Of a stretch of DNA of 48,283 bases, positions 38,722 to 48,283 are shown piece by piece. The notes under the pieces were generated by a model. The model ran no database searches, was not told the origin of the DNA, and worked only from the letters and a program-made list of their open reading frames with translations. The stretch is taken from NCBI GenBank assembly GCA_026414575.1, contig JAOAIS010000021.1, positions 1 through 48,283 on the forward strand, given 5' to 3'. The position numbers and the translations under genes were made by a program. Source of the DNA: Aquificaceae bacterium. Its GTDB lineage: Bacteria > Aquificota > Aquificia > Aquificales > Aquificaceae. How positions within the stretch are numbered: the first letter of the stretch is position 1; each line of letters begins with the position of its first letter.

Positions 38722-39726
38722 TTACAATACGAGCATGCCGTCCCCGTAGCTGTAAAATCTGTACTTTTTTTTAACCGCCTCCTCGTAAGCTCTGAGTATG
38801 TAATCCTTACCTCCGAAGGCGCACACAAGGAACAGGAGGGAGGACCTCGGAAGATGGAAGTTGGTTATAAGGGCGTCAACCACCCTGAAGTGGTACCCGG
38901 GGTATATGTAAAGACTCGTCCAACCTTCAAAAGGTTCAAAGTTAGAAGTTTCTAAAGCCCTGACAACGGTGGTGCCGACCGCCACAACCCTTCTTTTTCT
39001 CTCCTTCGTTAATTTTATAAGTTCCACGGTTTCTTCTGGCACTTTTAGGTATTCAGGGTCTATGTGGTGATGTTCTACGGATGCTACCTTTACTGGCTTA
39101 AAGGTGCCGTAGGAGATATGAAGGGTTATAAAAGCTATCTCTACGCCATAGGCTTTGAGCTTGTCTAAGAGCTCTTGGGAAAAATGTAGTCCTGCAGTGG
39201 GTGCGGCTACAGAGCCTTCTACCCTTGCGAAAACCGTCTGGTAGTATACCCTGTCTATAGATTCTTCTTCTCTTTTGAGGTAAGGCGGTATGGGTATTTT
39301 ACCGTACTTGTCCAAAGCCTTGAGGGGGTCTTCTGCGACGAGCCTTACTCTGAACTTTCCACTCTCCAGGTTTTCAAGGACCTCTACCTTGAAGTCTTTT
39401 GTCACCTCTATGCTCATGCCCTCCCTTATGCCCTTACCACCCAAAAGGGCATACCACTCTTCCCTTGTTACATAATCTGTTAGTAGTATCTCCACTTTAC
39501 CTCCAGTAGTTTTTTTGCCATAGAGCCTTGCGGGCATAACCTTAGAGTTGTTAAAGACTAAAAGGTCTCCCTCTTGCAGATATAAGGGAAGGTTCCAAAA
39601 TACATCGTGTTTGATACTTTGGCTATTTCTATCCAGCACCATAAGTCTTGCCATGTGTCTTGGTTCTGTGGGATATTTAGCTATAAGCTCCTCAGGCAGA
39701 TGGTAGTCAAAGTCTTCTACTCTCAT
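38722..39726 (-). CDS. queA: S-adenosylmethionine:tRNA ribosyltransferase-isomerase
   Basis: DFDYHLPEELIAKYPTEPRHMARLMVLDR; GSVAAPTAGLHFSQELLDKL; THILH-type LHISYGTFKPV; ITNFHLPRSSLLFLVCAFGG. Confidence 0.96.
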   Translation of the reverse strand: MRVEDFDYHLPEELIAKYPTEPRHMARLMVLDRNSQSIKHDVFWNLPLYLQEGDLLVFNNSKVMPARLYGKKTTGGKVEILLTDYVTREEWYALLGGKGIREGMSIEVTKDFKVEVLENLESGKFRVRLVAEDPLKALDKYGKIPIPPYLKREEESIDRVYYQTVFARVEGSVAAPTAGLHFSQELLDKLKAYGVEIAFITLHISYGTFKPVKVASVEHHHIDPEYLKVPEETVELIKLTKERKRRVVAVGTTVVRALETSNFEPFEGWTSLYIYPGYHFRVVDALITNFHLPRSSLLFLVCAFGGKDYILRAYEEAVKKKYRFYSYGDGMLVL

Positions 39727-40910
39727 TGCCTTGCAAGCACTTTTAGAATGATGGGCGCCATTAGTGTGGTAACCGCAACCACAAATATGACTACCGCATA
39801 GAGCGTGTCGTCGTAAAGACCGCTCTGCCTTCCAAACTCCGCAAAGATAAGACCTACTTCACCCCTTGGAAGCATGGAAAAGCCTATTAGGAGTTTCTCA
39901 TTCATTGAACCTCTTACAAAAAAGCCAGATATTACTTTACCAACCACTGCCACCAAGAGTATAAGCAAGGAGAGAACCCAGAACTTAGGGGAGGTAAAGT
40001 CAATAGCCTTAAGGTTCAGCTGAAGACCTACATAAACAAAAAATATGGGCGTCATTACCCACATGAGGGGCATAATGGTGTGTTCTACCTTTTGGGCCAT
40101 CCTTTCGTCCGTTTTCAAAAACACCGCAAAGGGCAAAGCAAAACGTCTTGAGAGGGCAAGACCTGCAGTAAAAGCGCCTAATATCTCAGGGGAGCCTACC
40201 TTGTGGGCAAGGTAAGCAAACAGAAACACTGTTGCCACCACTGTAGGTGGTATAAAGTCTTCCGTCCCCAGCCTTCTTGAAAACAGGCTTATCAATCTTG
40301 CCATTATCTGGGCAAGGATGGGAGAGAAGAGGAAGAAGCTGGCTATGTAAAGCACCAGCACGGTAAGGGCGTCAAAGTGCACCACACCCTCCTTGGAAAA
40401 CTCGTAAAGACCTGCAAGGACTATAACGCCAAAAATATCGTCCAGCACCGCAGCACCCAGGACTATCTGGGCAAAGCGCTCTTTCATCTTGCCAAGGTCA
40501 TCCAGCACCCTTACCGTTATGCCTATGCTGGTTGCAGTCAGAGTACCACCTATAAATAGAGACACGGTAATGGAGAGTCCAAGCAAATAGTGACTAGTCA
40601 GAGTTCCCAGGAGCATGGGCGTAAAAGCGCCAACAAAAGCCACCACAAAGGCCGGTATACCCACCCTCTTGAGCTGATTTATGTCCGCCTCAAGACCTAT
40701 GTGAAAAAGCAGGAGAATAACGCCTATCTCCGCAAGAAGCCTTAGCACTTCGTTAGGCTGTATCAGACCAAGGGCGCTCTGGCCTAAAAGTATCCCAACC
40801 AGTATCTCACCCAGCACGGGCGGAAGACCAAGCCTTCCAAAAGCATCCCCTATTATACGAGCAAGAAAAAGAATTATGGCAAGGTGCAGAAAGAGAGTAT
40901 GGATTTCCAT
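39723..40910 (-). CDS. CPA2-type cation:proton antiporter (KefB/NapA-like)
   Basis: 395 aa polytopic; LGLPPVLGEILVGILLGQSALGLI, LLLFHIGLEADI, GGTLTATSIGITVRVLDDLGK, LDDIFGVIVLAGL, LPRGEVGLIFAEFG. Confidence 0.88.
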   Translation of the reverse strand: MEIHTLFLHLAIILFLARIIGDAFGRLGLPPVLGEILVGILLGQSALGLIQPNEVLRLLAEIGVILLLFHIGLEADINQLKRVGIPAFVVAFVGAFTPMLLGTLTSHYLLGLSITVSLFIGGTLTATSIGITVRVLDDLGKMKERFAQIVLGAAVLDDIFGVIVLAGLYEFSKEGVVHFDALTVLVLYIASFFLFSPILAQIMARLISLFSRRLGTEDFIPPTVVATVFLFAYLAHKVGSPEILGAFTAGLALSRRFALPFAVFLKTDERMAQKVEHTIMPLMWVMTPIFFVYVGLQLNLKAIDFTSPKFWVLSLLILLVAVVGKVISGFFVRGSMNEKLLIGFSMLPRGEVGLIFAEFGRQSGLYDDTLYAVVIFVVAVTTLMAPIILKVLARQ

Positions 40911-41236
40911 GGCTTAGATATTATCTCACAGAATTATCGCTTTAGACATAAAGGGAGTTTAAACAAACCTTCATCTCCAAAATTGGCATGGTCTAAATCC
41001 CAAGTAGCGGTCAAGCTTCTTATAAATAACTTCACACAAGTCCCGTAGGAATTTCTTTTCAACGCATACGCCCGACTGCCAGAAAGCCCATACCATTCAA
41101 AAAATCAAACTCCATCCATTTGTCAATGTGACAAGGAATTAACTTATAACTTTCGTAGTTGATAGATAAACCCCAGTTTTTTTATTCGTTTCTAAAATGT
41201 ATAAGATAAGTAAAAATAGTTAGGTAGGTTTTAGAA

Positions 41237-41695
41237 TTACTGTCCCTTGTCCAGCTTGTAGCCCGTGGAGCCAAATCCTCCGTCTCCTCTTTCTGTTGGG
41301 CTTAGTTCTTGAACTTCCTCTATGTCCACTTTTACCACGGGGCATATGACCATCTGTGCAATCCTGTCTCCTCGCCTTACGAGAAAGTCCTCTTCCCCCA
41401 AGTTTATAAGAATGACCTTTATCTCACCTCTGTAGTCCGCATCTATGGTGCCCGGTGTGTTGAGAAGAGTTATGCCGTGCTTTATGGCAAGTCCGCTCCT
41501 TGGTCTAATTTGAGCCTCGTAGCCGGGTGGTATTTCAACGGCAATGCCCGTGGGTATTAAGGCTCTTTGCAAAGGTTTTAAAAGCACAGGCTCGCTTACT
41601 GCCGCTAAAAGGTCCATGCCCGATGCATGCTCGGTTGCATAAAAAGGCAAAGGTAAACCCTCTGCGTGAGGTAGTCTTATAAGCCTTATTCTCAT
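41237..41695 (-). CDS. dut: Deoxyuridine 5'-triphosphate nucleotidohydrolase
   Basis: [71 protein letters not shown]. Confidence 0.96.
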   Translation of the reverse strand: MRIRLIRLPHAEGLPLPFYATEHASGMDLLAAVSEPVLLKPLQRALIPTGIAVEIPPGYEAQIRPRSGLAIKHGITLLNTPGTIDADYRGEIKVILINLGEEDFLVRRGDRIAQMVICPVVKVDIEEVQELSPTERGDGGFGSTGYKLDKGQ

Positions 41696-41706
41696 GACCT
41701 TCTCCA

Positions 41707-41778
41707 AGCCGGCGGTGGGACTTGAACCCACGACCTAGGCATTACGAGTGCCTCGCTCTGCCTCTGAGCTACGCCGGC
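41707..41778 (-). tRNA. tRNA-Thr (CGU)
   Basis: GCCGGCG-TA-GCTC AGAGGCA GAGC-G-AGGCA CTCGTAA TGCCT-AGGTC-GTGGG TTCAAGT CCCAC-CGCCGGC-T; anticodon CGT. Confidence 0.93.
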
Positions 41779-43844
41779 TCTTTTATGCCCATGTTCGTTA
41801 GCTTAGCCCTTCCTTGCTCGTCAATCTCAACCACTTTTACCAAAATTTCATCACCAAGGCTAAACTTTGCCCTCACATCCTTTATGTAGCCTTCCATCTT
41901 GCTCACATGCAAAAGACCCACCTTGCCGGGCAGTATTTCCACAAAAACGCCGTAAGGCTCAACTCTGGTAATCTTTCCTTTGTAAACCTTGCCCACCTCC
42001 ACCTCCGCTATAAGGCTCTGTATTATCCTTTTAACCTCCTCTATTGCATCCTTTGAGTTTGAAGTTAGCGAGACCCTTCCACCTTCGTGAACCCAGACGG
42101 ACACGCCCATTTTGTCCCTGAACTCTTTTACATTCCTACCACCCGGTCCTATTACGGTCATAGCCTTGTCCTCTGGTATGGTTATGATTTCTATCTTTGG
42201 TGCGTGTGGTGATACTTCTTTTCTGGGTTCTGGCATCGCCTCCTTCATCTTCTGTAGTATGTAGAGTCTTCCTTCCCTTGCCTGATAGAGAGCGGTCTTC
42301 ATTATTTCCTTTTTAAGACCCTTTACCTTTATGTCCATCTGAATACTGGTTATTCCTTGCTCCGTGCCAGCCACCTTAAAGTCCATGTCGCCCAGTTGGT
42401 CTTCGTCACCCAGTATGTCAGAAAGCACCACATACCTTTCGCCTTCCATGATAAGACCCATGGCTATGCCCGCCACGTGCCCCTTTAGTGGAACGCCCGC
42501 ATCAAAGAGAGCCAGCGAGCCAGCACACACGGTAGCCATAGAAGTAGAGCCGTTAGACTCCAGTATGTTAGAGACCACCCTTATGATGTAAGGAAACTCG
42601 GTCTCAGGTGGTATGAGAGGTTCTATAGCCCTCTCTGCGAGAGCTCCATGTCCTATCTCCCTTCTCCTTGGTGCCCCCCAAGGTTTGGCTTCACCAGTGG
42701 AAAAGGGAGGAAAGTTGTAGTGTAGCATAAATCTTTTTGAGGTCTCACCCTCGTAGATGCTCTCCACCAACTGAGCCTCCTCTGGTGAGCCCAGGGTCGC
42801 AGTGGCAAAAGCCTGAGTTTGACCTCTGGTAAAGATAGCACTGCCGTGAGGTCTATCAAAGGGATGAACTTCTATGGTTATAGGTCTTATTTCCTTCGGC
42901 GTGCGACCATCTATGCGAATGCCCTCTTCCAAAACCCTTCTTCTCATTAGCTTGCTTATCAGCTTTTTGTAGTTGTAGCTTAGCTTAAAGTGGAGCTCTT
43001 CGGGTATTTGGTAGGTTTGTATAAGCTCCTTTATGAGGTTTGACTGGTAAGTTTTTCTCTCCCTCTTGTCCCCAATCTGAAAAGAATGCAGAATCTTCTC
43101 CGTGCAGAACTCTTCCAACTTCTGGCTTATGTCTTCTGGCAAGTCCATTGTCTCAAAACTTACCTTCTGCACCCCTACCCTTTCTCTGAGCTTTTCCTGA
43201 GCCCTTATAAGGTCTTGAATAGCCTCAAGACCGTAGTAGAGAGCCTCCGCCAGAGTATCCTCGTCCACCTCCTTTGCACCCCCTTCCACCATTACTATGG
43301 CATCTTTACTACCCGCCATCACAATCTCCAAGTCCGCCCTCTGCCTTTCTTCGTAAGTAGGGTTAGCCACGAACCTTCCCTCCACCCTACAGACCCTTAC
43401 ACCAGCAATAGGACCATCAAAGGGCACTCTTGAGATGTGAAGAGCTGCAGAAGCGCCAGTTATGGCAAGCACATCTGGGTCGTACCTGTCATCCGCAGAA
43501 AGGGTCAAGGCGGTTATCACCACTTCGTGGAAAAAGCCCTCTGGAAGCATGGGTCTTATGGGCCTGTCTATAACCCTTGAAACCAGTATCTCCCTGTCCG
43601 TGGGCTTTCCTTCCCTTTTTACAAAACCGCCGGGTATTTTACCCCAAGCAGAGGACTGCTCCCTATAGTCCACAGAAAGAGGCACAAAATCTATACCTTG
43701 AATTGGCTCTTCGGACATAACCACGGTTACAAGCACCGCAGTGTCCCCTTGGCGCACAACCACCGCACTATCGGATAGCTTTGCGTAATGACCTGTTTCT
43801 ATTGTTATCTCGGAGTCACCGAGTCTGGCAAATACCCTTTCCAT
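41769..43844 (-). CDS. pnp: Polyribonucleotide nucleotidyltransferase
   Basis: 691 aa; RNase PH repeats, KH domain (IGPGGRNVKEFRDKMGVSVWV), S1 domain (GKVYKGKITRVEPYGVFVEILPGKVGLLHVSKM). Confidence 0.97.
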   Translation of the reverse strand: MERVFARLGDSEITIETGHYAKLSDSAVVVRQGDTAVLVTVVMSEEPIQGIDFVPLSVDYREQSSAWGKIPGGFVKREGKPTDREILVSRVIDRPIRPMLPEGFFHEVVITALTLSADDRYDPDVLAITGASAALHISRVPFDGPIAGVRVCRVEGRFVANPTYEERQRADLEIVMAGSKDAIVMVEGGAKEVDEDTLAEALYYGLEAIQDLIRAQEKLRERVGVQKVSFETMDLPEDISQKLEEFCTEKILHSFQIGDKRERKTYQSNLIKELIQTYQIPEELHFKLSYNYKKLISKLMRRRVLEEGIRIDGRTPKEIRPITIEVHPFDRPHGSAIFTRGQTQAFATATLGSPEEAQLVESIYEGETSKRFMLHYNFPPFSTGEAKPWGAPRRREIGHGALAERAIEPLIPPETEFPYIIRVVSNILESNGSTSMATVCAGSLALFDAGVPLKGHVAGIAMGLIMEGERYVVLSDILGDEDQLGDMDFKVAGTEQGITSIQMDIKVKGLKKEIMKTALYQAREGRLYILQKMKEAMPEPRKEVSPHAPKIEIITIPEDKAMTVIGPGGRNVKEFRDKMGVSVWVHEGGRVSLTSNSKDAIEEVKRIIQSLIAEVEVGKVYKGKITRVEPYGVFVEILPGKVGLLHVSKMEGYIKDVRAKFSLGDEILVKVVEIDEQGRAKLTNMGIKEPA

Positions 43845-44116
43845 TACCTTACCTTCAGTCCAAGCTTTTCTACAACCTCCAGATACCTCCTGTAGTTCCT
43901 ATCCTTGAGATACTCAAGATGTCTTCTCCGGGCATGGATCAGAGCTATAAGTCCACGCCTTGAGTGCACATCCTTTTTGTGTTTTTTAAGGTGTTCGGTA
44001 AGCTTGTTGATGCGTTCGGTGAGTATAGCTATCTGGACTTCCGGCGAGCCTGTATCGCCTTCGTGTCTTTGGAAGCTGCTTATTATCTCCTTCTTGAGAG
44101 CCTTAGGTAACGCCAT
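43844..44116 (-). CDS. rpsO: 30S ribosomal protein S15
   Basis: [57 protein letters not shown]. Confidence 0.97.
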   Translation of the reverse strand: MALPKALKKEIISSFQRHEGDTGSPEVQIAILTERINKLTEHLKKHKKDVHSRRGLIALIHARRRHLEYLKDRNYRRYLEVVEKLGLKVR

Positions 44117-44156
44117 TCCTTTTCCTCCTGAGTTTTTCAAAATAAATTATTATACA

Positions 44157-44462
44157 TCAACCACCGCCGTAAAGGCTTTGGTCTATTTCCATAAGAAACT
44201 CTTCCACCATATCCGTTATCAACTTTGCAGTTTCTTGGGTAGGTTTGTCAAAGTAATACTCAAAAAGCTCTATTTTTCTTTCATATTCATGTTCTTCGTC
44301 CGCATAATACTTAAGAAGTATATAAGGCACCCTTAAGGATGGGTCAAAATCCTCATCCTCTGGAGTTTTAAGCTCATAATCTATGTCAATACCGCTAATG
44401 GTGCTGTCTAAGACATTCATAAGCTCATCTATTCTTGCTTTGTAATTTCTCCAGTCTTTCAT
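44157..44462 (-). CDS. Hypothetical acidic protein
   Basis: 101-aa ORF in conserved direction upstream of rpsO; MKDWRNYKARIDELMNVLDSTISGIDIDYELKTPEDEDFDPSLRVPYILLKYYADEEHEYERKIELFEYYFDKPTQE... Confidence 0.7.
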   Translation of the reverse strand: MKDWRNYKARIDELMNVLDSTISGIDIDYELKTPEDEDFDPSLRVPYILLKYYADEEHEYERKIELFEYYFDKPTQETAKLITDMVEEFLMEIDQSLYGGG

Positions 44463-44478
44463 GTTTTAATATTTTACA

Positions 44479-46563
44479 ATGGAAGGGGGTTCACTGGAAG
44501 ACCTAATTTTGCAAACACTAAAGGGTAGTAAAAAGCCTTTAACCTTTGAAGAGATAGCGCGAAGGCTAAACCTTGACAACAAGGACAAAAAGCTTCTCAA
44601 AAAACTTCTCAGGAATCTAAGGAAAGCGGGCAAGCTCCATGTGGAAAGGGGCAGATATTCTATTGGAGAGGAAGAGTTTGTAAGCGGTAGAGTGGTGCCA
44701 TACCCTGCAGGCTTTGGCTTCTTAGAGGTGGGCGAGGGTAAGAAGGACATATACATACCTCCCTTTGAGATGGTTAGGTTGATGGCTGGGGACTTAGTTA
44801 AGGCAAGGGTTGTGGAGTACAAGGGCAAGAAGGAAGTCAGAATTGTAAAGGTGCTAAAAAGAGCTCACAAGGAGATAGTGTGTAGAATTCAAAAGAGGGA
44901 GGGGTCATGCCTTGGCATCCCCGTGGATAAAAACCAGCACCAGACACTAATGCTTGAAGCTGGCGCCTGCGAGGGGTTAAAGGATGGAACCCTTGTAGTT
45001 GCGGAGATAAAAAAATTCCCTTCCAAAGAGCATCCTGCGGTTTGCAGGATTAGGGAAGTGCTTGGTCATCCAGAGGAAAAGAACCTTACCATAGAGATGC
45101 TCATAAGAAAGTACAGCTTGCCTACCACTTACCCACCCGAAGTTCTTAAGGAGGTAAAGGATATAAGCTTTGACTGCAGAAGGGAGCTAAAATCAAGAAG
45201 GGACCTAAGAGACCAGCTATGCTTTACCATAGACCCCGAGAGGGCGAAGGATTTCGACGATGCTATTGCCATACAGAAAACCTCTGAAGGCTACAGACTC
45301 TGGGTTCATATTGCGGATGTATCGCATTTTGTGGAAGAAAACTCTGCGCTGGATAAGGAAGCCTTCAAAAGAGGTTTTACCTTTTACCTACCCGACAGGG
45401 CACTTCATATGCTTCCAGAAAAACTCTCTGCCGACTTTTGCAGTCTAAAGCCAGGAGAGGAAAGGCTTGCCTTTACCTGTGAAATGTTTTTTGACCATAG
45501 GGGAAGGCTTTTGGAATACGACATATACGAGAGCATCATAAGGAGTAAGGCAAGACTTACTTACAATGAAGCCCTGAGACTTATAGTGGGCGACCCAGCC
45601 CTTGAGGCAAAGTATGGAGAGCTTGTAGAACATCTAAGGGTCATGGAGGACCTTTACAGGATACTCTCAAAGATGCGATGGGAAAGGGGTAGTATAGATT
45701 TTGACCTGCCCGAGGCTGAGCTTATCGTGGATGAGTATGGCGAGCCTGTGGCGGTTGTGCCTTACGAGAGATATGTTGCCCACAGGATAATTGAGCAGTT
45801 TATGGTTTCTGCAAACGAGACGGTGGCTATGCACTTGCAAAATTTAGGATACCCCTGTCTATACAGGGTTCATGATAGACCAGACCCCGAAAGGGCAGAG
45901 AATCTTTTGGAGATACTCTCAGGACTTGGCTACAGGGTGAAAAGACAAAGCCTTAGCCCAAGGTTCTTCCAGAAAATCATAGAGGACTTTGAGGGAAGGC
46001 CTGAGGAAAACCTTGTGAGATTTTTGACTCTACGCTCCATGAAAAGGGCCCACTATTCACCCCACAATGTGGGACACTTTGGGCTTGCATCGGAGCATTA
46101 TACTCACTTTACCTCGCCCATAAGAAGGTATGCGGACCTCATAGTCCATAGACTACTAAAAAGGGCCATAAGGGGAGAAGACATAGATTATGACAAGACC
46201 CTTTCTTACCTTGAGATGGCAGGCATGCACCTTTCACAACGGGAGAGGCTTGCGGAAGAGGTAGAAAGAGAAGCTATAGAGAGGCTAAAGGCTCGCTTCA
46301 TGAGGTCACACATTGGGGAGGAGTTTGAGGGCTTAATAACTGGCGTTGTTGCCTTTGGACTCTTTGTAGAGATTCAGGAATACCTGGTGGAGGGTCTCGT
46401 GAGCATAAGCACCATGAAGGAGGACCAGTATGTTTATGATGAGCCAGCTCATAGGCTGGTTGGTGTTAGTACTGGTAAGGTTTTCAGGCTCGGCGACAAG
46501 GTAAAGGTAAAGGTAGTGGCTGTTGATGAAGAAAGGGCAAGGCTAGAGCTTGTCCTAATCTAA
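44479..46563 (+). CDS. rnr: Ribonuclease R
   Basis: 694 aa; winged-helix N-terminus, CSDs, TIDPERAKDFDDAIAI, HYTHFTSPIRRYADLIVHRLL, C-terminal S1. Confidence 0.95.
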   Translation: MEGGSLEDLILQTLKGSKKPLTFEEIARRLNLDNKDKKLLKKLLRNLRKAGKLHVERGRYSIGEEEFVSGRVVPYPAGFGFLEVGEGKKDIYIPPFEMVRLMAGDLVKARVVEYKGKKEVRIVKVLKRAHKEIVCRIQKREGSCLGIPVDKNQHQTLMLEAGACEGLKDGTLVVAEIKKFPSKEHPAVCRIREVLGHPEEKNLTIEMLIRKYSLPTTYPPEVLKEVKDISFDCRRELKSRRDLRDQLCFTIDPERAKDFDDAIAIQKTSEGYRLWVHIADVSHFVEENSALDKEAFKRGFTFYLPDRALHMLPEKLSADFCSLKPGEERLAFTCEMFFDHRGRLLEYDIYESIIRSKARLTYNEALRLIVGDPALEAKYGELVEHLRVMEDLYRILSKMRWERGSIDFDLPEAELIVDEYGEPVAVVPYERYVAHRIIEQFMVSANETVAMHLQNLGYPCLYRVHDRPDPERAENLLEILSGLGYRVKRQSLSPRFFQKIIEDFEGRPEENLVRFLTLRSMKRAHYSPHNVGHFGLASEHYTHFTSPIRRYADLIVHRLLKRAIRGEDIDYDKTLSYLEMAGMHLSQRERLAEEVEREAIERLKARFMRSHIGEEFEGLITGVVAFGLFVEIQEYLVEGLVSISTMKEDQYVYDEPAHRLVGVSTGKVFRLGDKVKVKVVAVDEERARLELVLI

Positions 46564-47645
46564 ATGACCTCAAGCTTTGCTCTGAGCGCGCCAGCCGCCT
46601 TTATCGCCTGCAACACCGATATGATTTCCCTTGGCGTAGCACCTATTTTGTTTAAAGACTCAACCAGTTGGGACACGGTAGCACCGCGTATCTGAAGAAT
46701 TCTTGCCTCCTTTTCCTCTACTTTTAACTCTGTCCGAGGGACCACTTTTGTTTCTCCGGGGGATAAGGGTGGTGGCTGTACCACCTCTGGGGTTTCCCTT
46801 ATTGTTACCGTAAGGCTGCCTACCGCTACAGAAACTGGGTTTATTGTAACATCACCACCAAAAAGCACAATCCCAGACCGGCTGTCCACAACAACCCTTG
46901 CCACAGATGGCACATCTATTCTTGTATCTTCTACCCTTGCCAAGAATTCCACCGGGTTCATGCCCTCTGGCTTTCTAAGTCTTATGGTGCTACCGTCTAT
47001 AGCTGTAGCAATCTGCGCGCCAAACTCGGCGTTTATCCTGTCTTGAATGAGCTTGGCAAGGGAGAAGCTGGGATTATCCAAATAAAGGCTTATCTCGTTG
47101 GATGTGGTTTGGAGGGGTAGCTCCCTTTCCACGACGCCCCCATCGGGTATCCTACCCACGGTGGGTGTGTTCTTTGTCTGTTGGGCACCTCTTCCACGAG
47201 CCTCGTATCCACCTATGAGAATCTGACCCTGAGCAAGTGCATAGACCTCGCCGTCTGGACCCCTCAAAGGCGTAAGAAGTAGTGCCCCTCCCTCGAGGCT
47301 CTTTGCATCCCCTATGGAAGAAACTTCCACATCCACTTTCATTCCCGGTTTTGCATAGGGCGGTAGCTTGGCGGTCACCATAACCGCGGCCACATTTTTG
47401 GTTGTCATCCTTCTTGGGTCTACAACTATGCCCATCCTGTTTAGCATGTTAGCAATGCTCCTTATGGTGAAAAGGGTGCTCTTTCCATCCCCAGTGCCCT
47501 TAAGACCCACCACAAGACCGTAGCCCACGAGGTAGTTGCTTCTGCCTCCTTCTACGGTTGTCACATCACCTACGCGGGTTGCAAAGCTAAAGGAAAAGAG
47601 CAGTATCAGAAGGGCAATACCTTTGCAAGTATTCTTGCCAACCAT
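46560..47645 (-). CDS. flgI: Flagellar P-ring protein FlgI
   Basis: GVVEGGRSNYLVGYGLVVGLKGTGDG-type VTTVEGGRSNYLVGYGLVVGLKGTGDGKSTLFT; NMLNRMGI; NVAAVMVTAKLPPYAKPGMKVDVEVSSIGDAKSLEGGALLLTPL. Confidence 0.96.
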   Translation of the reverse strand: MVGKNTCKGIALLILLFSFSFATRVGDVTTVEGGRSNYLVGYGLVVGLKGTGDGKSTLFTIRSIANMLNRMGIVVDPRRMTTKNVAAVMVTAKLPPYAKPGMKVDVEVSSIGDAKSLEGGALLLTPLRGPDGEVYALAQGQILIGGYEARGRGAQQTKNTPTVGRIPDGGVVERELPLQTTSNEISLYLDNPSFSLAKLIQDRINAEFGAQIATAIDGSTIRLRKPEGMNPVEFLARVEDTRIDVPSVARVVVDSRSGIVLFGGDVTINPVSVAVGSLTVTIRETPEVVQPPPLSPGETKVVPRTELKVEEKEARILQIRGATVSQLVESLNKIGATPREIISVLQAIKAAGALRAKLEVI

Positions 47646-48268
47646 CCGGGACTACCTCCATCCGCAAGAAAACCCTTACCATCTATGAAAACCTCAAGGT
47701 TTGCTATTTTGTCGCTGGTGACAGTGTTGGTACTGTCAATGTCCTCGGGTCTCACTATGCCTCTAAGGACCACCTCCCTCTGGGCGTTGTTCATTATTAT
47801 GTTTTTCCTTGCTTCTACAAGCATAGTGCCGTTCTGGTAAATTCGCATTACTCTACCTGCTAACCTTGTTGTTAGTGTGCCGGTTTGTTGAAGTTTGCCA
47901 GAGCCTGCCGTGTTAAGCTGGCCAGAGCCCCTGCCTCCTATGTCTGCGAGGGTGTTGGGAGAAAGACCAAAGAAGGAGCTTATGCTTTGTTGGAAAGCTG
48001 ATGACCTTTGGGTCTGGGAAGACACACTCTCCACCGCATTTATGCTCTCCACCACCTGAAGGAACAATATGTCACCAACCCTGCTTGCCCTTCTCTCCGA
48101 GTATAGGTCCTGAAATCCATTTTTTGGCATGAGGCTTCCCCTGGAGGCATACTCAAGTCTGTCTTCTGTAGAAGGATATGGGTTTTTTCTTTCATACTCC
48201 TCTAAGGTACTTACCTTCGGACCGCAGGAAAATATTAAAAAAGTTAAAAGAACAACCAACCTCCCCAT
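47606..48268 (-). CDS. flgH: Flagellar L-ring lipoprotein FlgH
   Basis: Lipobox-like LTFLIFSCG; ASRVGDILFLQVVESINAVESVSSQTQRSS; LRGIVRPEDIDSTNTVTSDKIANLEVFIDGKG. Confidence 0.94.
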   Translation of the reverse strand: MGRLVVLLTFLIFSCGPKVSTLEEYERKNPYPSTEDRLEYASRGSLMPKNGFQDLYSERRASRVGDILFLQVVESINAVESVSSQTQRSSAFQQSISSFFGLSPNTLADIGGRGSGQLNTAGSGKLQQTGTLTTRLAGRVMRIYQNGTMLVEARKNIIMNNAQREVVLRGIVRPEDIDSTNTVTSDKIANLEVFIDGKGFLADGGSPGWLARILAKVLPF

Positions 48269-48283
48269 TGTTCTTTAATTTAA

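Overview
The window looks like a 48.3-kb piece of a compact chromosome from a thermophilic chemolithoautotroph of the Aquificaceae (Hydrogenobacter/Thermocrinis/Aquifex-like; taxonomy is inferred from gene content and protein character). Most of it is densely packed housekeeping genes: archaeal-type ATP-dependent DNA ligase, Ppx/GppA, NfeD, hisIE, scpA, accD, cysS, folD, argD, nadE, hfq-hflX-purA, uvrC, guaB, fur, mraY, hldA/rfaE1, lysC, sfsA, pncA, queA, a CPA2 antiporter, dut, rpsO-pnp, rnr and flgI-flgH. Four tRNAs are present: Met/Ile(CAU), Ser(GGA), Asp(GUC) and Thr(CGU). A central block holds reductive-TCA-type genes: aconitase, a 107-aa unknown, malate dehydrogenase, fumarase alpha and a divergent SucD/CcsB-like subunit. 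Accessory or decayed DNA is concentrated in a few places: ~15.10-15.85 kb, a NIT-GGDEF pseudogene at 23.66-25.10 kb, an IS5-like pseudogene at 27.95-29.04 kb, a second IS remnant at 35.58-36.05 kb, and 37.4-38.7 kb. The strongest candidate for something undescribed is at ~36.05-36.17 kb. There a textbook sigma70-type promoter (TTGACA-N16-TATAAT) drives a ~85-nt segment with a C-rich loop (CUCCCUCCCCCUCCCUCCCC), a U-rich linker and a perfect GC-rich terminator-like hairpin. This could be an anti-Shine-Dalgarno-type small RNA or a structured sfsA leader; its opposite strand is an ideal G-quadruplex motif. Other items of note are a diverged repeat family shared by the 15.1-15.8 kb and 37.8-38.6 kb regions, and a 32-codon membrane micro-ORF translationally coupled to fumarase. 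No intact defence island, CRISPR array or intact mobile element was found. All identifications are by eye from the sequence, with no database search.
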